DNA of 64,000 nt from JBARRO01 sp049644265. GTDB lineage: Bacteria > Bacteroidota > Ignavibacteria > UBA10030. The DNA is taken from NCBI GenBank assembly GCA_049644265.1, contig JBARRO010000048.1, positions 18,818 to 82,817 of the forward strand. Direction: 5' to 3'. Of the stretch, positions 1-8,349 are shown piece by piece (position 1 is the first letter of the stretch; every line of letters starts with the position of its first letter). The notes below the pieces were generated by a model. The model was not told the DNA's origin. It saw only the letters and a program-made list of their open reading frames with translations, and made no database searches. The translations under genes were made by a program, and so were the position numbers.

Positions 1-107
1 AACATCCAGAGATATCGTTGATTGTCCACGCGTGCTCCCGTTATTGAGCCCTTTTCAAAAAAATAGCATTTCGATTTTGTTCCAAGGTCATCTCCGATTG
101 AACTTCC

Positions 108-998
108 TTGCAACCAGCATGGTTCTGGCTTGTGGAGTCGAATTTGCCATCTAAGCAGCTCACAGAGCTTGAAAAGACGCATCTTGATGAGGCATTTCGG
201 TTCGTGAGGTCCAAAACAAGACTCCGCCCCAAGATTGCGCTGATTCTTGGCTCTGGACTGGGAAATTTTGCGAAAGTCCTAAAAGTCGAGTCTTCCCTTT
301 CATCCGGCCAAATTCCCTACTACCCTCAATCCTCCGTCCAAGGTCACGCGGGAAAGCTCATTTTTGGGTTTGTTAAAGCAGGGAACGAGTCCTCTCCCCC
401 GGTTCTCGTGCTCAAAGGCAGAGTTCACTTCTACGAATCCGGATCTCTTGACCGCGTCGTTTTCCCCATTCTCCTCTTGCATCGGCTGGGAATTAACTCT
501 CTCATTGTCACAAATGCTGCGGGGGGAGCCAACAGACAGTTCAGTCCCGGAGATCTGATGTTGATTAAGGACTTCATCCAGATTTCCATGCCCCCTGCTT
601 CAATTCCCGGGAGGAAATCCCCCGGTCGCTTTCTTCGTGCAGAACGCCGTCCGTCGTTTGACGATGGACTGCAGGAAATCATCAGAGGAGCAGCTGCAGA
701 GTGTGAGATTCCCCTTCAAGAAGGCACGTACTGCTGGTTCAAGGGCCCGTCCTACGAGACCCGTTCAGAGGTGCAAATGGCAAAGAGGCTGGGGGCGGAT
801 GCGGTGGGAATGTCGACAGTTCCGGAAGTCGTAGCTGCCTGTCAGCTCGGTATGCGCGTCGCGGGGATTTCGTTGATTTCAAACCTTGCTACCGGCATCT
901 CCCTGGAGAAGCTTTCTCATCAGGAGGTTACGGACACAGCCAATCGTGTGCAGGCGCGGTTCACAAACCTCCTGCGTACCACACTTCTTAACCTGTAA
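108..998 (+). CDS. punA: Purine nucleoside phosphorylase (inosine/guanosine type)
   Basis: Cytosolic enzyme of purine salvage: purine (deoxy)nucleoside + phosphate gives free base + (deoxy)ribose-1-phosphate. The product has the family landmarks in order: ALILGSGLG phosphate loop, GHAGKL, LKGRVHFYE, TNAAGG, and the long GPSYETRSEVQMAKRLGAD stretch followed by VGMSTVPEVVAA. This is the trimeric inosine-guanosine class, and the ~290 residue length is normal. The start is uncertain. No ATG lies in frame; TTG at 108, GTG at 132 and TTG at 144 are all possible, and none has a convincing ribosome-binding site. The gene converges on the respiratory block with only 8 bp between the two stops. Confidence 0.93.
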   Translation: MQPAWFWLVESNLPSKQLTELEKTHLDEAFRFVRSKTRLRPKIALILGSGLGNFAKVLKVESSLSSGQIPYYPQSSVQGHAGKLIFGFVKAGNESSPPVLVLKGRVHFYESGSLDRVVFPILLLHRLGINSLIVTNAAGGANRQFSPGDLMLIKDFIQISMPPASIPGRKSPGRFLRAERRPSFDDGLQEIIRGAAAECEIPLQEGTYCWFKGPSYETRSEVQMAKRLGADAVGMSTVPEVVAACQLGMRVAGISLISNLATGISLEKLSHQEVTDTANRVQARFTNLLRTTLLNL

Positions 999-1006
999 TC
1001 CTTCCC

Positions 1007-1438
1007 TTACGGTCTGAATACCTGATAGAGCATCAGGTAAATAACCACGCCTGTCACAGAAACGTAAAGCCACACGGGATACGTCCACCGGGCGATCGTC
1101 CGATGGCGCGCATCCTGCCGTTTCAATCCCCTCCACAACGTCACCAGGGCCATCGGCACAATCGCGGCCGCGAGGATCGTATGGGAAATCAGGATCGTGA
1201 AATAGACAGGCCGGCTCCATCCTTCTCCGTGAAACAGTTGTGACCCATGGAAAGCGTGGTAAACAAGATAGGAACACAGGAAGAGCGACGAGGTAACAAA
1301 CACACCAATCATTGTTGACCGATGGGCCCTGATGTTTCCTTGCTTCATGAAACGATGGCCCATCAACAGAAGAATGGCGCTCGTTGAATTCAGGATGGCG
1401 TTGAGGGCCGGAAGATCTGAAATTGAGAGAATTGACAC
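1007..1438 (-). CDS. DUF420 membrane protein, probable oxidase assembly factor (CtaM-like)
   Basis: A 143-residue, mostly hydrophobic protein with about four membrane segments and conserved histidines in the helices (GHRF, YHAFHG, SHTIL). It matches DUF420, whose Gram-positive member CtaM is needed to mature haem-A-type oxidases. It is the last gene of the block, 23 bp after the haem O synthase gene, which supports a role in haem or copper loading of the aa3 oxidase. Family membership is fairly sure; the precise role is inferred from family and place. Confidence 0.8.
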   Translation of the reverse strand: MSILSISDLPALNAILNSTSAILLLMGHRFMKQGNIRAHRSTMIGVFVTSSLFLCSYLVYHAFHGSQLFHGEGWSRPVYFTILISHTILAAAIVPMALVTLWRGLKRQDARHRTIARWTYPVWLYVSVTGVVIYLMLYQVFRP

Positions 1439-1461
1439 GAGGATTGATTCAGGGGCGGGGA

Positions 1462-2385
1462 CTAGATCCGATCCGCCAGCATCAGGATCATCAGTGCCGG
1501 AAGATAAGCTAGTGACGCGAAAAACACCAGACGGGAAGTGGCATTCACGACGACAGGGTTGTCCTGCCTTGACGCTCTTGAAAGCAAAAAGGAGTACCAG
1601 GCAAAGCCGCCACTCACCAGGATCGCCCCGACGAAGTAGGTCATACCAGTGAGACCGGCCACTGTAAAGCCAACACTCAGTGGAATCAGAATTGCGCAGG
1701 AAACCAAAATGTGAAGACTCGTTCTTGAGGCCCGATCGGTATCAATCACCGTGAGCATTTTGTATCCTGCACGAGCGTAATCCTTCCGATACATCCATGC
1801 AAGCGATAAGAAATGCGGAATCTGCCAGGCGAACAGAAGTCCGAAGAAAATCCAACCTCCCAAGGTGATCCTGTTGCTCGCTGCGGCGCACCCGATCAGC
1901 GTTGGCAACGCACCGGGGACAGCTCCCACGATTGTATTGAGCCAGGTGAGTCGCTTGAGCGGTGTGTACACAAACAAGTAGAGGAGCAGGGTTGATTCTG
2001 CGATAATTGCCGCGAGCGGATTTGCAAACACCCAAAGTATTACAAACCCCGCTGTTGAAACAAGCCAGCCAAACACGAACACCTCCGGGGCACGAAGTCG
2101 CCCTGCAGGAAGCGGTCTTCGCTCTGTCCGTTTCATTTTCGCATCGTGGAAACGCTCGATATGCTGGTTCAGCGCTCCAGCCCCTCCCCCGACGAAGAGG
2201 GTTCCCAGAGCAGTCCAAAGCATGACAATTCCATCAACCGTCGGCCCGGAAGCCAGATAGAACGAGAACACCGTGGTGAGAACCGAAAGTCCCGTAAGCT
2301 CCGGTTTCATCAGTTCTATGTAGTCCATGAGCCGTACGCCTTGCCGACGGACCGACATTTCGACCATCTCGAACTGAGGGATCAA
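1462..2385 (-). CDS. ctaB: Protohaem IX farnesyltransferase (haem O synthase)
   Basis: Inner-membrane UbiA-family prenyltransferase that adds a farnesyl group to haem b to make haem O, the precursor of haem A. Visible features: the polar loop with NQHIERFHDAKMKRTERRPLP (two Asp/Arg-rich prenyl-diphosphate-binding regions, the second near YKMLTVIDTD), the early YIELMKPELTGL segment, and about nine membrane helices. At 307 residues it has the usual length. The start drawn is TTG, whose TTGA overlaps the stop of the haem A synthase gene; internal ATGs 5 and 8 codons later are also possible. It is co-translated with ctaA and serves the adjoining oxidase genes. Confidence 0.93.
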   Translation of the reverse strand: MIPQFEMVEMSVRRQGVRLMDYIELMKPELTGLSVLTTVFSFYLASGPTVDGIVMLWTALGTLFVGGGAGALNQHIERFHDAKMKRTERRPLPAGRLRAPEVFVFGWLVSTAGFVILWVFANPLAAIIAESTLLLYLFVYTPLKRLTWLNTIVGAVPGALPTLIGCAAASNRITLGGWIFFGLLFAWQIPHFLSLAWMYRKDYARAGYKMLTVIDTDRASRTSLHILVSCAILIPLSVGFTVAGLTGMTYFVGAILVSGGFAWYSFLLSRASRQDNPVVVNATSRLVFFASLAYLPALMILMLADRI

Positions 2386-3407
2386 GCAACGGCCTCCTTT
2401 CCATTCACCACAAGCTTCTCCGAAATCAATCGAACGGGCGCAATGCGATACAGATGCAGAGCAGACAGCACAACGGTAACCAGGAGTAACGCTCCCACGG
2501 TCTGGTGCGCCGTTGCAATTTCAACGGATGTATGAGTCAGTACCGTCAAAGCCCCGAGAGAGAACTGAAGAACAACCACCCCGATGAGCGCAAGACTGAG
2601 CGACCCGAACCTCCGTGAAATCCCCGATAATTTCCGAAGCTTGAAGGCACTGGCGATAACAAAGATCGACGTCACAACTGCCCAGAAACGATGGAGCATA
2701 TGAATGACGATTTGGCCCCTTTCAATTGCGCCATCCGCGGCGAGACGAAGATCTGAACGGATGAGCTGTTCGTTGTACTTCGCAAGAGACTCGGAGGATA
2801 AGGATGGAACCAGCTGTCCGTACGCGAGTGGAAAGTCCGGAACGGCAAGGCCGGAATCCGTGTGCCGCATGACTGAACCGAGAATCAACTGGATATAGAC
2901 AGCAACAACAGACATCGCCACAATCACCATCGTATTCCGGGGAATGGAGATCGATGCCGGAGAACGAGTTAGCCACCAACGGGAAGAGAACAGTGCAAGC
3001 GAAGCAACGAGGCAGAAGAAGGTTTGGGCAAGCGTTGCGTGACTTGCGGAGACTGCGGGTGGAAGAAGGAGGTAGACTGTTAATCCGCCCAGGAGGCCCT
3101 GCAGGATCACCGCGGCAAGCGATGCCACGGAAATCCATCGAACCCAGCGTCGCTTCTCAACCTTCATGATCCAGAATGTCAGGATGACCGTAAGAAATCC
3201 AACAAACGATGCGATCATGCGGTGTCCGTGTTCGAAGAAGATACCTCCGACCATCGGGGGCATCACTTGTCCATACGACAACGGCCAATCCGGCACAGCG
3301 AGCCCGGATCCCGTGCTTGTGACCAATCCTCCGGCAACAAGCAAAAGGACGGTACAGAACGAGACAAAAACTGTATACCAGTGGAGCGCGCGCTTATATT
3401 CGTTCAT
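2382..3407 (-). CDS. ctaA: Haem A synthase (COX15/CtaA family)
   Basis: Eight-helix membrane monooxygenase that oxidises the C8 methyl of haem O to formyl, giving haem A. The two homologous halves are visible: both carry a GLAVPDWPLSYGQ / GLAVPDFPLAYGQ loop, and haem-ligand histidines lie in EHGHRMIAS, SHATLAQ, HMLHRFWAV and TAHQTVGALL. At 341 residues it is typical of the Gram-negative form. It begins with ATG only 4 bp after the subunit II stop and overlaps ctaB by 4 bp, so the three genes are almost certainly on one message. Confidence 0.95.
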   Translation of the reverse strand: MNEYKRALHWYTVFVSFCTVLLLVAGGLVTSTGSGLAVPDWPLSYGQVMPPMVGGIFFEHGHRMIASFVGFLTVILTFWIMKVEKRRWVRWISVASLAAVILQGLLGGLTVYLLLPPAVSASHATLAQTFFCLVASLALFSSRWWLTRSPASISIPRNTMVIVAMSVVAVYIQLILGSVMRHTDSGLAVPDFPLAYGQLVPSLSSESLAKYNEQLIRSDLRLAADGAIERGQIVIHMLHRFWAVVTSIFVIASAFKLRKLSGISRRFGSLSLALIGVVVLQFSLGALTVLTHTSVEIATAHQTVGALLLVTVVLSALHLYRIAPVRLISEKLVVNGKEAVA

Positions 3408-3411
3408 GAAG

Positions 3412-4377
3412 TCAATTCGATGGTGCAGGTTCGGGTGCCAGCATAGTTGCCTGTTGCTGCAGCCAGGCTTGATATTCTTCAGGAGTCTGGATCGTTACGA
3501 ATCCCCGCATCCTGAAATGTCCCAGTCCGCAGAGCTGCGCGCAGGCGATTTCCGTCGGCGTGTCCGGCGCAACTACTACGGACGTGATGCCCGCCTGAAG
3601 AAGTTGTGGGACGATCTCCTCAGATATGCTTCCTCCCTTTGAAACGATGGGTGTTCCATCTTTTGCATTGTAGTCCTCAACCGCACTTGTCGATGCAAGC
3701 ACCGCTGGATAATTCCCCTGTTTAAGGGCCACGTGTTGAATCGACTGTATGCGGATCTGATCCGTCGTCATAGTGGGGATAAACCAGACTCGGATGACTT
3801 CACCCGGAATAGCATCCTGCTTCACGCGGAATAACGGAAGGTTGAAACTGTGGATAACATCCTTGCTCGACAGATGTATAACGACCGGTTTCTCCACAGG
3901 GAGGTTGAGCTGATTAATCGTTGTGATATCGTCCTTGGCATACGGGTCCGAGCGATCCAGGCCCAGAGGGTTGTCCGAGCTAACCAGGTTGATATCGGTC
4001 CGGCCGAACACGCCGTCTGCGCCGGGGTAATGGACATTCCATGCGAACTGTTCCGCCACAACGCGCACGACGGTTGCGGTCTTCTCGTCGGGTATCTGAT
4101 TCACACGCTTGGCCCAGAGAGGAAAGGCAAATCCGATGAGCAGGATGGCCTCGAAGATCGCCACTCCGACTTCAAGATACGAAGAAAAATGACTTTGAAG
4201 GCCGTCATGATTTGCCGTCTGGTTCTTCGACCGTCGGAAACGGATGAGCACAAAGGCAAAGAAACTCCCCCATCCCACAAACAGAACGAGCATCAGCCAG
4301 TGAATGACAACAATCATGTTGTCAATTTCGGGCCCGTGGGCAGAAGCATCAATCGGTAAGCGCAAGAGATCGTGCAT
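3412..4377 (-). CDS. ctaC: Cytochrome c oxidase subunit II with an unusual insertion
   Basis: Membrane-anchored CuA subunit that takes electrons from cytochrome c and passes them to subunit I. Two N-terminal helices (about residues 20-45 and 68-90) precede the periplasmic cupredoxin domain. CuA ligands are visible: His176 (DVIHSF), Cys279, Cys283, His287 and Met290 (CAQLCGLGHFRM). Two oddities stand out. The gap between His176 and Cys279 is 103 residues against about 35 in ordinary subunit II, so about 65-70 residues are inserted (roughly 205-272). The usual Glu of CxELC, which also helps bind Mg, is Gln281. There is no C-terminal haem c domain, so this is not a caa3 type. It also lies late in the operon, after subunits I, III and IV. 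Confidence 0.93.
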   Translation of the reverse strand: MHDLLRLPIDASAHGPEIDNMIVVIHWLMLVLFVGWGSFFAFVLIRFRRSKNQTANHDGLQSHFSSYLEVGVAIFEAILLIGFAFPLWAKRVNQIPDEKTATVVRVVAEQFAWNVHYPGADGVFGRTDINLVSSDNPLGLDRSDPYAKDDITTINQLNLPVEKPVVIHLSSKDVIHSFNLPLFRVKQDAIPGEVIRVWFIPTMTTDQIRIQSIQHVALKQGNYPAVLASTSAVEDYNAKDGTPIVSKGGSISEEIVPQLLQAGITSVVVAPDTPTEIACAQLCGLGHFRMRGFVTIQTPEEYQAWLQQQATMLAPEPAPSN

Positions 4378-4396
4378 TGTGAAACTTTCTCCTTCG

Positions 4397-4648
4397 TTAA
4401 TTCATGCTTGGATAATCGACAGAACCGTTCATGGTCAGCTTCATCCGCTTCCGGATCCTCAGAAACACTGCGCTCAGAAGGCCCAGAACGCTTCCCGTGA
4501 TCCCCAGAAGAACCAGAATTGCCGCGTTTACTCCCTCCGCCATCGCTGAATTCGTGTCGCCGTAACAAACCGGGCACGCAGCAGTTCTCGACGGTAGCAT
4601 GCTGAGTGCAACCAAGAATACTATTCCGATGATCATCGATCGCTTCAT
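4397..4648 (-). CDS. Small exported/membrane protein of the oxidase operon (ACPVCYG)
   Basis: An 83-residue protein with a signal-like N-terminus (MKRSMIIGIVFLVALSMLP), then ACPVCYGD and one clear C-terminal helix followed by a basic RIRKRMK tail. The ATG at 4648 was chosen because an AGGAGG-type ribosome-binding site lies just upstream; a longer open frame to 4780 only runs into the neighbouring gene. The paired Cys-Pro-Val-Cys suggests metal or disulfide chemistry, but that is inference. I recognise it only as a conserved small protein seen beside haem-copper oxidase genes; no function is known to me. Confidence 0.7.
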   Translation of the reverse strand: MKRSMIIGIVFLVALSMLPSRTAACPVCYGDTNSAMAEGVNAAILVLLGITGSVLGLLSAVFLRIRKRMKLTMNGSVDYPSMN

Positions 4649-4664
4649 GGAGTTTTCCTCCTTC

Positions 4665-4865
4665 TCACATGGAACTGATATGCCGGAACTTCCTGAGAAA
4701 TCGCCGGCCGTAGAGGACGAGCAGCAGACTGCACAAGAACGCGCCAACGGCGCCAGAGATCTCCACGGGACCACGGCCATCGTAGGTCAGGAGCCAGATG
4801 CCGAACCCGAATGTGCAGAGTGTCGCAATTCCGATAAAAAAGATGTGAAATCCTTTAAGAGACAT
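4665..4865 (-). CDS. Tiny two-helix membrane protein of the oxidase operon
   Basis: Sixty-six residues with two hydrophobic helices (about 8-27 and 36-54) split by a short GRGPVE loop, and a basic C-terminus (GRRFLRKFR). It overlaps the 3' end of the subunit IV gene by 11 bp and is followed 16 bp later by the ACPVCYG gene, so it is part of the oxidase message. I do not recognise a named family. It may be a small structural subunit or assembly helper, judged only by position, size and topology. Confidence 0.65.
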   Translation of the reverse strand: MSLKGFHIFFIGIATLCTFGFGIWLLTYDGRGPVEISGAVGAFLCSLLLVLYGRRFLRKFRHISSM

Positions 4866-5172
4866 GGCGGCCTATATTAATGTTGTCGTGCATGTGTCCC
4901 ACGGGAAGCAGCATCAGCGCAAAGAAGAACACCACGGTCAGGATCAGGACGAAATAGATGAGCTTCTTTTCTGAAATGAGATGCATAAAATAACCGGCGA
5001 CCAGCGATCCTTTGATGAGCGCGATCGTCAGGGCAACCAGCACAGCAGGAAGCGTTGAAAGGTGCAGGTATGACACGGAAACCGTCACCATCGTCAGTGC
5101 CATGAGCGACACAAAGACGATGATGTAGGTCCGGACGTGCTTTTTGATATCGACGGAATGTGCGTCAGACAT
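4855..5172 (-). CDS. ctaF: Cytochrome c oxidase subunit IV (prokaryotic CtaF/CoxD type)
   Basis: A 105-residue protein with three membrane helices. The second helix carries the typical KGSLVAGYFMHL motif of prokaryotic subunit IV, and the final helix ends at LLPVGHMHD. It stabilises the oxidase core and has no cofactor. It sits 9 bp after the subunit III stop and overlaps the next small gene, consistent with translational coupling. Confidence 0.88.
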   Translation of the reverse strand: MSDAHSVDIKKHVRTYIIVFVSLMALTMVTVSVSYLHLSTLPAVLVALTIALIKGSLVAGYFMHLISEKKLIYFVLILTVVFFFALMLLPVGHMHDNINIGRHVS

Positions 5173-5181
5173 GATCGCTCC

Positions 5182-5772
5182 TTAGAGAAGATACAGGACG
5201 GGAAAAAGGAATATCCATACGAGGTCGACGAAATGCCAATAGAGACCGGCGATTTCCACTCGATTCGTAAATCGCTGGGGGTCCGTCTGCCACATCTTGC
5301 TTCCCACACCCCACAGATACGTGTTGACCACGATTCCCCCGATCACATGCAGACCATGGAGCCCGGTCAACGTAAAATAGATTGCATAGAAGTTGTCCGT
5401 GCTGGGAAAATGACCGAGTTCAAACTTGTGTCCGTACTCGAATCCCTTGATGACAAGAAACACGAACGCAAGAAGAATCGTAGCTCCCATGTACATCTTG
5501 AACTTCTTGAACTCCTTCATCATGAGCGAGGCCCAGGACATCACCATCGTTACGCTGGAGGTAATCAACACCGCCGTGTTGATGGTTGCAAGGGGCACGT
5601 TCAGGAGTTCCCAGCCATGCGGCCAGGTTTCGGCGCCCGTTCGTAGCAACACAAGCGACGAGAAGAGCGCACCGAACAGCATGACTTCGGACGCGAGGAA
5701 CAGCCAGATGCCCAGCTTTCCGTTAAAGAGCCCGGTATCCGACCGGGCGTCGACCGTATAGGGGATTTGCAT
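5182..5772 (-). CDS. ctaE: Cytochrome c oxidase subunit III
   Basis: A 196-residue, five-helix subunit III of the short bacterial form. Signature segments are KLGIWLFLASEVMLFGALF near the N-terminus, FTLTGLHGLHVIGG in the middle and GLYWHFVDLVWIFLFPVLYL at the C-terminus. It supports proton uptake and stability of subunit I. The ATG at 5772 lies 5 bp after the subunit I stop. Confidence 0.95.
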   Translation of the reverse strand: MQIPYTVDARSDTGLFNGKLGIWLFLASEVMLFGALFSSLVLLRTGAETWPHGWELLNVPLATINTAVLITSSVTMVMSWASLMMKEFKKFKMYMGATILLAFVFLVIKGFEYGHKFELGHFPSTDNFYAIYFTLTGLHGLHVIGGIVVNTYLWGVGSKMWQTDPQRFTNRVEIAGLYWHFVDLVWIFLFPVLYLL

Positions 5773-5777
5773 GGCGC

Positions 5778-7541
5778 TTAAACCTTTGCGGATTCGTTTT
5801 GGGGAAGGTAATCTTTATGGTTCCCAGGCACACTGTATTCGTACGGGCCCCTGTATACTTCCGGAGGCGTAAGAAAATTCCCGTGCGGAGGAGGTGTCGG
5901 AGTAGCCCAGTCGAGCGTTGTTGCTTCCCACGGATTCTCAGAAACTTTTTTGCCTTTCTTGATGCTCCAGAAGAAATTGAAGATGAAAAACAGCTGGAAC
6001 AATCCGAGCGTCCAGGCCGCGACCGACATGACCTCGTTCAGATACAGAACGCCCTGAGCGTGTGCATACTGCTGACCGCCGTCGTAGAGCCGTCGCGAAA
6101 CTCCCGCCAGACCCTGGATGAACATCGGCATGAAGATAAAGTTGATCGCCACAAGCGATCCCCAGAAGTGGATCTTCCCGAGCGTTTCGCTCATCCGCCG
6201 ACCGGTGACCTTTGGATACCAGAAATACACGCCGGCGAACAGGGCGAAAATTGTACCCGGGGCGACCACATAGTGGAAATGGCCGATGACGTAGTATGTG
6301 TCATGAAGATGAATATCGGTAGGAGCCAGGCCCAGGGGCAGGCCCGTCAGTCCTCCGATGCCGAACATGGGAAGAAAAGCCAGGGCGAAGAGCATCGGCG
6401 TGTTGTAGCGGATCGACCCGCCCCACAAGGAAAGAATCAGAGCTGTCAGAATAATAACGGACGGGATGGAAATGATCATCGTTGTCGTCTGGAAGAACGT
6501 GCTGATCGTCGTTCCCATGCCCGTCAGGAACATGTGATGTGCCCAGACGATAAACGACATGAATCCGAGGAAGATCGTTGCATACACCAGGGATTTGTAT
6601 CCCCACAACGGCTTTCGCGTGTTGTTGGCGATGATTTCCCCGACAATACCCATGGCGGGAAGGATAAGCACATAGACTTCCGGATGCGCCAGGAACCAGA
6701 AGAGATGCTGCCAGAGGATTGGGCTCCCTCCTCCACTCACCTGCAACGGCTGCCCGGAAACAACGAGGCCGCTCGGCAGGAAGAAGCTTGTTCCCGCAAG
6801 TCGATCCATAAGCTGCAGAATGCCCGCTGCTTCGAGCGGCGGAAATGCAAGAAGAAGAAGGAACGATGTGACGAGCTGTGCCCACACGAAGAACGGCAAA
6901 CGCATGAACGACAGGCCCCGGGCGCGGAGCTGAACAATCGTCGTAATGAAATTCACCGACCCGAGAAGCGATGATGTGATCAGAAAGATCATACCAATGA
7001 GCCAGAACGTCTGGCCTTCGGTCGCGATCGTCGCAAGCGGTGCATACGAAGTCCACCCCGAGTTCGCTGCTCCACCTGGAACAAAAAAGCTCGCAAGCAT
7101 GATCACGCCGCCCCAGAAGTAGCAGTGATAGCTGGCCATGTTCAGTTTGGGGAACGCCATGTCCGGCGCCCCAATCTGCAGGGGAACAACGTAGTTCCCG
7201 AATGCTCCCACTGCCAGCGGCACGACACCGAGGAACACCATAATTGTCCCGTGCATCGCACCAAGCTGGTTGTAGAACTCGGGCAGCATGATTCCACCCG
7301 GCGCATTCGCCTCGCCCAACCATTGCCCGATGAACGGAATAGGCTGGCCCGGATATGCGAGCTGCCAGCGCATGATCATCATCAGCGTGAATCCAAAGAG
7401 CAGGAACAGGAGCGCGGTGATGCCGTACTGCACTCCGATGACTTTGTGGTCCTGGGAGAACCAATAGGTACGCCAGAAGCCCTGATGGGCTTCGTGGACA
7501 TGTCCGTGAACGCTATGCTCAGCGGTCGTTACGTGTTCCAA
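5778..7541 (-). CDS. ctaD: Cytochrome c oxidase subunit I (A1-type haem-copper oxidase)
   Basis: Twelve-helix catalytic subunit holding haem a and the haem a3-CuB centre where O2 is reduced and protons are pumped. Visible features: the CuB helix WFLAHPEVYVLILP (His, the proton-channel Glu and the cross-linked Tyr of the A1 class), the following WAHHMF pair, and HDTYYVIGHFHYVV with the haem ligands. At 587 residues it is a normal length. No ATG lies in frame at the 5' end; the start is TTG at 7541 with AAGGAA seven bases before it. It is followed at once by subunits III and IV. Confidence 0.97.
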   Translation of the reverse strand: MEHVTTAEHSVHGHVHEAHQGFWRTYWFSQDHKVIGVQYGITALLFLLFGFTLMMIMRWQLAYPGQPIPFIGQWLGEANAPGGIMLPEFYNQLGAMHGTIMVFLGVVPLAVGAFGNYVVPLQIGAPDMAFPKLNMASYHCYFWGGVIMLASFFVPGGAANSGWTSYAPLATIATEGQTFWLIGMIFLITSSLLGSVNFITTIVQLRARGLSFMRLPFFVWAQLVTSFLLLLAFPPLEAAGILQLMDRLAGTSFFLPSGLVVSGQPLQVSGGGSPILWQHLFWFLAHPEVYVLILPAMGIVGEIIANNTRKPLWGYKSLVYATIFLGFMSFIVWAHHMFLTGMGTTISTFFQTTTMIISIPSVIILTALILSLWGGSIRYNTPMLFALAFLPMFGIGGLTGLPLGLAPTDIHLHDTYYVIGHFHYVVAPGTIFALFAGVYFWYPKVTGRRMSETLGKIHFWGSLVAINFIFMPMFIQGLAGVSRRLYDGGQQYAHAQGVLYLNEVMSVAAWTLGLFQLFFIFNFFWSIKKGKKVSENPWEATTLDWATPTPPPHGNFLTPPEVYRGPYEYSVPGNHKDYLPQNESAKV

Positions 7542-7603
7542 TGTGGGTTCCTTTCCCCGATGAAGACGCCGCCCCGTTCAGGCCGGCGCCTGGATGGAGG
7601 TGA

Positions 7604-8296
7604 TTAGCCTTTGAACTTAAAGTCAAGCGTTGCCTTTCCGCTTGCGTCGACCTTCACTTTACCGGTCTGCACACCGTATTTTTCGTGCCAGGCCTCGACC
7701 GTGTACTCACCGGCAGGGAGTCCTTTCAGTGTGAAGGATCCATCATCGCCGGTTACGCCGTAGAACGGATGACTGAAGACGCCGATGTACGCGCCCATCC
7801 AGCTGTGGACTTCACACTTGACCTTGAAGGTCTCGGGTTTGTCGAATTTCTTGGTCATCTTCATGTTCTTTATGGGCTGAGCCTGGTTGAACTGCGTGTT
7901 GAGCTTGGACAGGCTATGAACGTTGTGGAGCGTTGGGTCGCTGTTCTTGATTTCCAGCTCCTGGTTGACCATAATGCCGAGAACATGGGGCTTGTAGACG
8001 CAACCCATCTGATCGAACAGAAGTTTGTCAGAAGGTGTCGCGAACGTTTTTCCACCGAGTCCATCCTTCACATACACCAGAACGTTCTTCAACGTTCCGT
8101 TCTTGTTGACAACAACCTCTTCACCGTACACGTCTGTTGCATGAGCTTTCTTGCAGACGGGGTCTGCATTCATGAGAATGCGCGAAGCAGCAGGCGCCTT
8201 CCCTTCGAATGTTACTTTACCTGACACATCCCCCGCCACAAGTGAAGCGGTCAGGGCAAGTACCAGGACCGCGACAGCCAACATGATCTTACGCAT
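7604..8296 (-). CDS. Exported cupredoxin-like / carboxypeptidase-regulatory-like protein
   Basis: A 230-residue protein with a signal peptide (MRKIMLAVAVLVLALTASLVAG) and a strong AAGGAG site before ATG 8296. The middle looks like a blue-copper fold: NSDPTLHNVHS supplies His124, and CEVHSWMGAYI supplies Cys161, His164 and Met167, the four-ligand set of a type 1 copper site. A further Cys99/His104 pair lies in CVYKPHV. Residues about 175-230 (GDDGSFTLKGLPAGEYTVEAWHEKYG) form a carboxypeptidase-regulatory-like beta-sandwich. Its place between the multihaem cytochrome and oxidase subunit I suggests a periplasmic electron carrier or copper-delivery role. This is inference; copper binding is not proven. 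Confidence 0.7.
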   Translation of the reverse strand: MRKIMLAVAVLVLALTASLVAGDVSGKVTFEGKAPAASRILMNADPVCKKAHATDVYGEEVVVNKNGTLKNVLVYVKDGLGGKTFATPSDKLLFDQMGCVYKPHVLGIMVNQELEIKNSDPTLHNVHSLSKLNTQFNQAQPIKNMKMTKKFDKPETFKVKCEVHSWMGAYIGVFSHPFYGVTGDDGSFTLKGLPAGEYTVEAWHEKYGVQTGKVKVDASGKATLDFKFKG

Positions 8297-8349
8297 GAAA
8301 TTACTCCTTCCTTAGATTTGAATCCTTTGAGTTACTGATGGTGAACGTA

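Noticed and set aside
3412..4377. caa3-type oxidase subunit II with fused cytochrome c
   Set aside because: No CxxCH site occurs; the extra length is an insertion inside the CuA domain.
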